This document shows, piece by piece, positions 58,885 to 64,000 of a stretch of DNA of 64,000 bases. The DNA is from a virus: the IMG/VR virus record IMGVR_UViG_3300030451_003374, positions 22,437 to 86,436 of that record. One strand, written 5' to 3'. A program made the position numbers and the translations under genes. Each line of letters opens with the position of its first letter. Within the stretch, counting starts at the first letter, position 1. The notes beneath the pieces are model-generated. The model was given only the letters and a program-made list of their open reading frames with translations. It was not told where the DNA came from and ran no database searches.

Positions 58885-59084
58885 AAGTCTATAAGTTTAT
58901 CAATGTATGCTTTTGCCTTCTTTAGGTCTTGGACTTTATCGTCCTTGTATCCTGCACGACAGACATACTTCACTACATTACCAGTGAAGAAATCAAGTCC
59001 TTGATCTGCTATGAAATCCCAGACTTGTATCTTACCACGTTGGTAATGTGCAGGGTCTTCTGGTTTGAAATCATCTGGATTCAT
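58875..59084 (-). CDS. DUF3310 family protein
   Basis: A 69-residue protein: DPAHYQRGKIQVWDFIADQG, FFTGNVVKYVCRAGYKDD and DLKKAKAYIDKLI, the full DUF3310 pattern of small phage proteins (often called SaV-like). ATG 59084 overlaps the cupin stop as TAATG; an ATG five codons upstream is possible. The function is unknown. Confidence 0.85.
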   Translation of the reverse strand: MNPDDFKPEDPAHYQRGKIQVWDFIADQGLDFFTGNVVKYVCRAGYKDDKVQDLKKAKAYIDKLIDLCS

Positions 59085-59446
59085 TAGTAGTGACCCCATG
59101 CAAAATGATCTACACGATTATAATCATCTTGTAGTCTTACAATATCATCTTCCTGACAGTCACCTCTTTGTACTTCTATAATTCTTATTCCCTTCTTACC
59201 ACCCTGTATACGATGACGTTGTTCAACCTGTATGAAGAATGTATCACCAACTTTACATGGTGTCTCAAGATTACCTTGAGTTATTATACCGTCACCTTCT
59301 ACAACAACCCAGTCCTCAGTGCGGTACCTATGAAATTGTAGAGAGATTCTCATCTCTGGTTCTATGAACAGTTCTTTGACACAATAATTGTCACCCCTCC
59401 TCAAGACAGTGAAGTAACCCCATGGTCTTCTTTCTTTTTCAATCAT
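59084..59446 (-). CDS. Mannose-6-phosphate isomerase type II-like cupin
   Basis: A 120-residue cupin: KERRPWGYFTVLRRGDNYCV, KELFIEPEMRISLQFHRYRT, EDWVVVEGDG and RIIEVQRGDCQEDDIVRLQD. This is the type II PMI domain that normally follows a GDP-mannose pyrophosphorylase domain, here alone. It may interconvert fructose-6-P and mannose-6-P for GDP-sugar synthesis, or be a sugar epimerase-like cupin. It overlaps the next genes by 3-4 bases. Confidence 0.85.
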   Translation of the reverse strand: MIEKERRPWGYFTVLRRGDNYCVKELFIEPEMRISLQFHRYRTEDWVVVEGDGIITQGNLETPCKVGDTFFIQVEQRHRIQGGKKGIRIIEVQRGDCQEDDIVRLQDDYNRVDHFAWGHY

Positions 59447-59673
59447 CCAATAAACCCCGTATTCAATAGATCATACTCCAAGTTCTCCATAATAACATCG
59501 TAATCTCTATCTCTATCATTGTAAAAGTAAATGTCCTGTGACTGATAGAAAGACTTTAGAGAATCATAAAGATTAGGATGATCATACTCTAAGTCTATCT
59601 TATTTTCAACAGCAGATACAAGTAATTGAGATTTGTTTTTGAATCTCGAAAGAAAAGATCCCTTCTTCGACAT
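59443..59673 (-). CDS. Small hypothetical protein, first after internal promoter
   Basis: A 76-residue protein from ATG 59673 (MSKKGSFLSRFKNKSQLL...). Longer starts (59709, 59694) lie at or before the expected transcript start of the promoter at 59696-59725, so 59673 is favoured for that transcript. The N-terminus is basic, the C-terminal half Tyr/Asp-rich. No family is recognised. Confidence 0.5.
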   Translation of the reverse strand: MSKKGSFLSRFKNKSQLLVSAVENKIDLEYDHPNLYDSLKSFYQSQDIYFYNDRDRDYDVIMENLEYDLLNTGFIG

Positions 59674-59695
59674 TGTTTTTTGAACTAACGACATA

Positions 59696-59725
59696 ATTAT
59701 ACTGTTCATTCACCTCAGTTGTCAA
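59696..59725 (-). promoter_or_regulatory. Consensus sigma70 promoter inside the glycan operon
   Basis: Minus-strand TTGACA (59720-59725) and TATAAT (59696-59701), both exact, 18 bases apart. It lies in the end of the 179-residue oxygenase gene and would drive the sugar genes downstream. Confidence 0.7.
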
Positions 59726-60254
59726 GGAAGTAATCATACTCATTTAGAGTGACCACATTGACGTTGATTGCTATCCGATATTCCTTTGTTTTAGATGGCA
59801 AAGGTGAGTGATAGTATGTAGCAGGGAAGATAAGGAGTTCACCTTCCACTGGTTTATGTATATACTCTTCTCCACCCAATAAAAACATGATGTCACCTGA
59901 CTGTGGTGGTTTCCGTAGGTAGAAGACAGTAGATATATCTTTCTTTACTTTCTCAGGCATGTGGTTGTGCATAAAACTCACAGTCCTATCTTGATTAGAT
60001 ACGTACGCCCAACTCTTATTGAATATTCTATCTGGTATATCTGCCTTAGGATATAGTGTTATAACCTCTTGTTTTATTATATCAAACAGAGGTTGAAAGA
60101 ATCCTAGATTGTTTGGTGCTATATCAAATACATATTCACCTCTCTTATAGTTTTTATTACTCCACTTATGTTGTAGTATTAGTTTCTTGCAGAGCAGTTC
60201 TACATCATCTGCCCAGTCTAATCCTATATGTTTTGAGATTATATTATCTCTCAT
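59715..60254 (-). CDS. 2OG-Fe(II) oxygenase-like protein
   Basis: A 179-residue protein. The core VSFMHNHMPEKVKKDISTVF, PQSGDIMFLLGG, GELLIFPATYYHSPLPS and YRIAINVNV is typical of a phage 2OG oxygenase family. Likely ligands are His96 or His98, His149, and Arg160 for cosubstrate; an Asp in the HxD place is not clear. ATG 60254 is chosen (11-base overlap with the upstream gene); a 24-codon longer start lies inside it. Confidence 0.65.
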   Translation of the reverse strand: MRDNIISKHIGLDWADDVELLCKKLILQHKWSNKNYKRGEYVFDIAPNNLGFFQPLFDIIKQEVITLYPKADIPDRIFNKSWAYVSNQDRTVSFMHNHMPEKVKKDISTVFYLRKPPQSGDIMFLLGGEEYIHKPVEGELLIFPATYYHSPLPSKTKEYRIAINVNVVTLNEYDYFLDN

Positions 60255-60777
60255 GTATGTCAGTACTATTCTCTTTAGGTAGACCACAGAATATCTGAAC
60301 ACTCTTTCTATTACCAAATGATTCATTGACCATGATAGGTGTCACAGCATGATCTTCTCCCTGCTCATTTATCATAAGCATATTTCTTTGAGGGTGAATA
60401 CACTTCAATTCACCAGTCAACTTCTCTCTCCACATGAATACACCACCCTTCTCTGGTTCCCATGTGTTTAGATATAATGTAGCACCATATAAACTTGCTT
60501 TATCATCATGCCAATTGATACCAGAACCTGGTAACCACAAGTGATAGTTTATGTTCGTAGGAATTTGATCAAAGTATTGAGTCAACTGGTTACGGAGGTC
60601 ATTGAACTGATAGACCTCTGGTCTGGATGAGAAACAATACTGTTTGAATCCTTTCGTTAGTTTCTCATCCCACTTCCATTTACTTATACCCCATACGTCT
60701 TGCTTCCTCTTCCTATTCATCTCATCGAGGCATCTGTCGATGAGTTCTTCTGATACTGCGTTATGAATGATTCGCAT
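60244..60777 (-). CDS. 2OG-Fe(II) oxygenase
   Basis: A 177-residue oxygenase: GSGINWHDDKASLYGATLYL gives His90-x-Asp92, then WEPEKGGVFMW and EDHAVTPIM with His143 and an Arg/Lys near 157. All catalytic residues are visible. It overlaps talC by 17 bases. Confidence 0.8.
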   Translation of the reverse strand: MRIIHNAVSEELIDRCLDEMNRKRKQDVWGISKWKWDEKLTKGFKQYCFSSRPEVYQFNDLRNQLTQYFDQIPTNINYHLWLPGSGINWHDDKASLYGATLYLNTWEPEKGGVFMWREKLTGELKCIHPQRNMLMINEQGEDHAVTPIMVNESFGNRKSVQIFCGLPKENSTDIHER

Positions 60778-61420
60778 TTGCTATGCTCTCTAGGTCTGCA
60801 TTGAATAGTTCTAACCCCTTGTCAGTCAAGATGTGGTTGTACATCTTTTCAAATACTGATGGTGGCATTGTAACTATGTCAGCACCTCTAGCGAATGAAC
60901 CAGACACACCAGACACATCTCTAATAGATGCAGATAGTATCTCTGTAGCACTCACACCTTGTACTGAGAATATGTTACTGATCTCTTGAATCAATTCTAA
61001 TCCATCTACAGAGTTGTCATTCAATCTACCAACGAAAGGAGAAACATACTTTGCTCCTGCCTTTGCTGCAAGGATTGCCTGTGCTGCTGAGAATATCAAA
61101 GTTACATTTACATTTATAAGATTTCTTTTCAACTCTCTGCATACCCATAGACCTTCAACAGTACATGGAACCTTGATGGTTGCAACCTTTCCGAACAGAG
61201 TAGAGAGTCTCTTACCTTCTTCTACCATCTCCATAGCATTACCACCAACTTCCATGCTGATGTCAGTGAGTCCTAACTCTGCTAACTCTTCATAGACTTT
61301 GATGGGATCTCTACCACTCTTACGTATAAGTGTTGGGTTTGTTGTGACACCGTCTATAAGACCAGTGACATAGTGCTTGTTGATCACTTCTGTGTCAGCA
61401 GTGTCAAGAAAAATTCTCAT
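60761..61420 (-). CDS. talC: Transaldolase TalC
   Basis: A 219-residue short transaldolase: MRIFLDTADTEVINKHYVTG, LIDGVTTNPTLI, ATIKVPCTVEGL with Schiff-base Lys83, NVTLIFSAAQAILAAKAGAK and YVSPFVGR. It is the usual cyanophage enzyme that drives the pentose phosphate pathway and fits with phage CP12. First gene of the long minus-strand unit, divergent from the exported-protein genes. Full length. Confidence 0.95.
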   Translation of the reverse strand: MRIFLDTADTEVINKHYVTGLIDGVTTNPTLIRKSGRDPIKVYEELAELGLTDISMEVGGNAMEMVEEGKRLSTLFGKVATIKVPCTVEGLWVCRELKRNLINVNVTLIFSAAQAILAAKAGAKYVSPFVGRLNDNSVDGLELIQEISNIFSVQGVSATEILSASIRDVSGVSGSFARGADIVTMPPSVFEKMYNHILTDKGLELFNADLESIANANHS

Positions 61421-61455
61421 GTTTCTAGGTATTTTTATCGTTGGATATATATTAT

Positions 61456-61463
61456 CATAAATA
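61456..61463 (+). promoter_or_regulatory. Late-type promoter motif CATAAATA
   Basis: CATAAATA on the plus strand lies 24 bases before ATG 61487, one base from the T4 late consensus. Confidence 0.5.
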
Positions 61464-61486
61464 CGGCTAGAATGCTACGTATAAGA

Positions 61487-61978
61487 ATGAAAAAACTTAT
61501 TCCTTTTATTATGTTAGCGTTAGCTGCTCCGATGACTGCTCGTGCAGACATTACTCACAGACTGTCATCAAGTGTTCAGTTACAAGTGAACGCAGCAGCA
61601 ACACAGGTTGAGAGGATCGGATCCTCATTCTCGATAACGGGTAACGGTGTCGATACAACAGATGGTACAACAGCTGGTACTGTTTCGGTTGGTACTATAA
61701 CTTCAGGTGTTTATGCTCCTGGTACTATAGCAGCAACTCAGGATGTACCTGGTGCAGCTTTCAGCTTTACCCAGTCATACACTCAAGCAGATGCTGTTTC
61801 AACATCAGCACCAACAGTAGGTACTGTAGGAAACTTCAGTAACCAAACTTCAACTGCTGCTGGTACAAAAGACACACTCGCTGGAACTATAACCAGTGCA
61901 GGGGTTATGACACTAACTGCTGGTGGTGCAGGTACTTCAGCTACAGGACAGCATGTCACTGAACTTACTATAAGATAA
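61487..61978 (+). CDS. Exported Thr/Gly-rich protein
   Basis: A 163-residue protein beginning with a clear signal peptide (MKKLIPFIMLALAAPMTARA, cleavage after ARA). The mature part is Thr/Ser/Ala/Gly-rich with repeated TAGTVSVGTITSG and TSAPTVGTVGN segments and no cysteine. It looks like a secreted or fibre-type beta protein. ATG 61487 is chosen; ATG 61472 is possible, and the long upstream extension lacks a signal shape and overlaps talC. No family is recognised. Confidence 0.6.
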   Translation: MKKLIPFIMLALAAPMTARADITHRLSSSVQLQVNAAATQVERIGSSFSITGNGVDTTDGTTAGTVSVGTITSGVYAPGTIAATQDVPGAAFSFTQSYTQADAVSTSAPTVGTVGNFSNQTSTAAGTKDTLAGTITSAGVMTLTAGGAGTSATGQHVTELTIR

Positions 61979-61994
61979 GGAGTTATGGTAACAA

Positions 61995-62438
61995 ATGAAC
62001 TTGTATCGTGCGATAACTGTCAGTGCACTTGTCCTTGCGACTGCACCGACTGCGATTGCAGTCCCTGTGGTCCCTAACTTCACACAGGGCTCGATGACCA
62101 GCCACACGGAGACGACGTCTACCGTGACAGAGACCATTAATTCTATGGATTACTCGACAGGCTGGACATACTCGGTAACGGGGACAAACGTACAACACGA
62201 TGGCACGAGCATATCTCCTGATGTGGGGAGTGCTCAATCTAATACTTTGAATGGAGTGACTTCATCATGGACTGGTTTAGACTTAGAACAAAAACCAAAC
62301 TGGACACAGCAAAACGTAGGACAATCGTTCCAATTCACGGAGCACTACAATGGCCCAGGCTTACAGACACAGACAATAATACAAAGAACAACAACAATAC
62401 AAAGCGTCACAGATACAACCTCAATCTTCAGTCAATAA
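61995..62438 (+). CDS. Exported small protein
   Basis: A 147-residue protein: signal peptide MNLYRAITVSALVLATAPTA then IAVPV. The mature part is Thr/Ser/Gln-rich (TSHTETTSTVTETI, TIIQRTTTIQSVTD), cysteine-free and beta-like. The first two thirds use CG- and GC-ending codons more than the genes around it. It follows the first exported gene by 16 bases and its 3' end overlaps the next gene for 172 bases in another frame. Confidence 0.6.
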   Translation: MNLYRAITVSALVLATAPTAIAVPVVPNFTQGSMTSHTETTSTVTETINSMDYSTGWTYSVTGTNVQHDGTSISPDVGSAQSNTLNGVTSSWTGLDLEQKPNWTQQNVGQSFQFTEHYNGPGLQTQTIIQRTTTIQSVTDTTSIFSQ

Positions 62439-63289
62439 GTACATCAGTACTATCCGTCCTTAGTCTTTTTACCATAACTACCCCAGTCTTAGCAAACACA
62501 GACGTGGGGGGAGTTTCTGCTACCGCTAATCCAGTCGCCAACTCTTCAGGCTCAGTAACCAATCAAGCTATACAGGTATTACAAGGACCTTATATTACCA
62601 ACACTTATAGTAATGGTATACAGTGTCAAGGTGCTACCATGAACCTTACTCCGTTCTTCACTGGGAGTCTCAGCGAGCAGCATCCTTACGAAGATTATTG
62701 GATGGATCCAGTGTACAACATGCTAGACGCCAATGATGACGGTGTACCCGATAATCCAGGTGAAATTTTATTTTATAAACCAACAAGAACAGGTCAGAAG
62801 AACAACCAGAATATATCAATAGGTATCAGTGGTACTATAAGTTGGCCACTTGATAAGAAATTGACTCAGTTATGTAAAGAGGCAGCAACACAGCAGATAG
62901 CATTCATCGAGCAGACAAATGCCAACAAGAGATTGGACTTTGAGATCGCTCGTTTAAAAAATTGTGGAGAACTAATGAAGGCTGGAATTATGTTCCATCC
63001 AAAGTCTCCTTACTACTCTGTATGTGCTGATGTTGTATTGGTAAACCCACCAAATACATTACCAAATCACACTCACTCTATCCCTTCGTCTTCTTATTCT
63101 TTTTCGGAACCTTCAAAGGAGGTAGACCCCTCTTCTCCCGATACTTATTTGATCTCACCTCCTGAGGAGACAAAGTCCGATGACGTCCCAGTTTCTTCTT
63201 CACAGTATCAGTTGCCTTCTTTATTAGAGGTTTCACAGCCCTCAGAATCAAATCCGCTAGGGGTTTTGCAAATAGGGCAGACGCAGTAG
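62267..63289 (+). CDS. Exported protein with overlapped ends
   Basis: The frame from ATG 62267 gives 340 residues. Residues 1-45 are basic and lie wholly inside the previous gene. Residues about 46-78 (NLQSISTSVLSVLSLFTITT then PVLANTDVGG) look like a signal peptide, so the true start may be a non-standard codon near 62400 or the product has a long cytoplasmic leader. Residues 105-265 form the likely mature domain (PYEDYWMDPVYNMLDANDDG, QLCKEAATQQIAFIEQ, CGELMKAGI). The last 70 residues are Ser/Pro-rich and are antisense to the end of the 266-residue gene. No family is recognised. Confidence 0.5.
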   Translation: MDWFRLRTKTKLDTAKRRTIVPIHGALQWPRLTDTDNNTKNNNNTKRHRYNLNLQSISTSVLSVLSLFTITTPVLANTDVGGVSATANPVANSSGSVTNQAIQVLQGPYITNTYSNGIQCQGATMNLTPFFTGSLSEQHPYEDYWMDPVYNMLDANDDGVPDNPGEILFYKPTRTGQKNNQNISIGISGTISWPLDKKLTQLCKEAATQQIAFIEQTNANKRLDFEIARLKNCGELMKAGIMFHPKSPYYSVCADVVLVNPPNTLPNHTHSIPSSSYSFSEPSKEVDPSSPDTYLISPPEETKSDDVPVSSSQYQLPSLLEVSQPSESNPLGVLQIGQTQ

Positions 63290-63878
63290 CAACTGTTGCT
63301 ATGACTGCTGTGGTAGTAACCACGTTTGTTGATGGTAAAAATTTTTCAACAGCAGTAGTAGGTTCATATAATACTACACAGGTCGTGCCTTGGAGTTCAT
63401 GACCTATAACCTTCTCATCTCCACTCGCAGTTAAATCACCGACTCTTGGTTGACCTGGTGCAGGACATGGTTGTTCCTCTGTACCTAGATCAGTAGTCTC
63501 AGGAACCTCTGGTGCACCTGGTGGTTCTGGTGGTGGTTGTACATTTGGTGGTGGTGCTTCTGTCGTTATTATTATATCTTCTGGTACATAGTCCATCGCA
63601 TCAAAGGATGGATACTGACCGTCACATAAAACAACAGTCCCATCACTGTCATCCGTGACAAGTGAGGGACTTTTTCCTTCGTCTTCTGGGTGTGCTTCCA
63701 CACAACCTGGTAAATCTACTATTGGTTTCCCAATGTACACTGTAACTGGGACTGTTACGTTAGGTACAGAGGGTGCATTGAATACTTTTACATCTGGCAC
63801 ATTGAGAACTCTGATAGGAGGTATAGTTACCTCTATCTTATTCACACTTGGAGAGTGTATGAAGTCAAGTTCTTCCAT
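63078..63878 (-). CDS. Conserved phage protein with Pro-rich linker and membrane helix
   Basis: A 266-residue protein: N-terminal short repeats VPDVKVFNAPSVPNVTVPV, a Pro-rich linker (APPPNVQPPPEPPGAPEVPE), a hydrophobic segment near residues 185-210 (NVVTTTAVIATVATASALFA), then a strongly basic tail (LPPLKVPKKNKKTKG). It may be a minor virion or membrane protein. Its last 70 codons overlap the convergent gene for 212 bases. It is coupled to the partial gene upstream. Confidence 0.55.
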   Translation of the reverse strand: MEELDFIHSPSVNKIEVTIPPIRVLNVPDVKVFNAPSVPNVTVPVTVYIGKPIVDLPGCVEAHPEDEGKSPSLVTDDSDGTVVLCDGQYPSFDAMDYVPEDIIITTEAPPPNVQPPPEPPGAPEVPETTDLGTEEQPCPAPGQPRVGDLTASGDEKVIGHELQGTTCVVLYEPTTAVEKFLPSTNVVTTTAVIATVATASALFAKPLADLILRAVKPLIKKATDTVKKKLGRHRTLSPQEVRSNKYREKRGLPPLKVPKKNKKTKG

Positions 63879-64000
63879 CTTCTAAGTAACAATACTCACA
63901 TGCATTTGGGTGACCTATGAGTTCTGGGATGTCATGCTTTGCTTGCTGTAGTGCTTGGAAAGCATCCTCTGCGTACTCACAGATCTCTATAACGTTGTTC
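63865..64000 (-). CDS. Partial small protein at the right edge
   Basis: An open frame enters from the right edge and ends with TGA at 63865-63867, giving 44 residues (NNVIEICEYAEDAFQALQQA... HPNACEYCYLED...). The two close Cys residues (CEYC) could bind metal. It overlaps the next gene by 14 bases. The start lies outside the window. Confidence 0.5.
   Translation of the reverse strand, partial: NNVIEICEYAEDAFQALQQAKHDIPELIGHPNACEYCYLEDGRT

Overview
This window is part of the genome of a T4-like cyanomyovirus, a contractile-tailed phage of marine Synechococcus or Prochlorococcus. The T4 core genes visible are gp4, gp5, a gp27-like hub protein, gp26, a gp54-like tube initiator, gp48, gp53, gp32, gp33 and gp59. 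With them are genes typical of cyanophages: psbA, talC, cp12, thyX, phoH, glutaredoxin, DUF1825 and DUF4278. The DNA is AT-rich, genes are packed with TAATG and ATGA junctions, and T4-type late motifs (TATAAATA, CTAAATA) recur. No tRNA, CRISPR, insertion sequence or integrase was seen.

Layout. (1) 1-22063, minus strand: a late structural operon with large fibre-like proteins, the gp5 and gp27-like baseplate hub, two tape-measure-like proteins and the gp26 chaperone-like gene. A CP12 gene sits between gp5 and the gp27-like gene. (2) 22094-25377, plus strand: gp4, an unnamed gene, gp48 and gp53. (3) 25354-31818, minus strand: two 2OG-Fe(II) oxygenases, gp32, small genes, gp59, a radical SAM protein, gp33, a RecB-like nuclease and PhoH. 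(4) 31836-36604: a second radical SAM protein, a split carbamoyltransferase with two different N-terminal halves and one C-terminal half, and thyX. (5) 36668-40435: small genes, a third radical SAM protein, glutaredoxin and another oxygenase. (6) 40436-40918: a non-coding interval with a consensus promoter and three terminator-like hairpins, probably a small RNA. (7) 40919-42001: psbA with its own consensus promoter and terminator.

(8) 42138-61420 is one tightly overlapping minus-strand unit of about 19 kb devoted mostly to sugar chemistry. It holds three DUF616 (TOD1/MUCI70-like) ORFs carrying four domains, and glycosyltransferases of GT25, GT2/7C, GT11, GT2, GT10, DUF5672, exostosin-like and GT17 types. 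It also holds an FkbM methyltransferase, a GDP-mannose 3,5-epimerase-like enzyme, an RfbH/E1-like [2Fe-2S] 3-dehydrase, a ketoreductase-like SDR, an RmlB-like 4,6-dehydratase, a phosphomannose-isomerase-type cupin, more 2OG oxygenases and talC. It looks like a pathway that makes and transfers unusual deoxysugars; the acceptor (virion, host surface or nucleic acid) is unknown. (9) 61487-63289, plus strand: three genes with signal-peptide-like starts. (10) 63078-64000, minus strand: a conserved phage protein and a partial gene.

Most notable: a near-ideal -1 frameshift site joining gp26 to a 59-residue ORF; the two-N-half, one-C-half carbamoyltransferase; the DUF616 array; the dideoxysugar-type dehydrase with conserved Fe-S cysteines; the candidate RNA beside psbA; and CP12 inside the baseplate operon.
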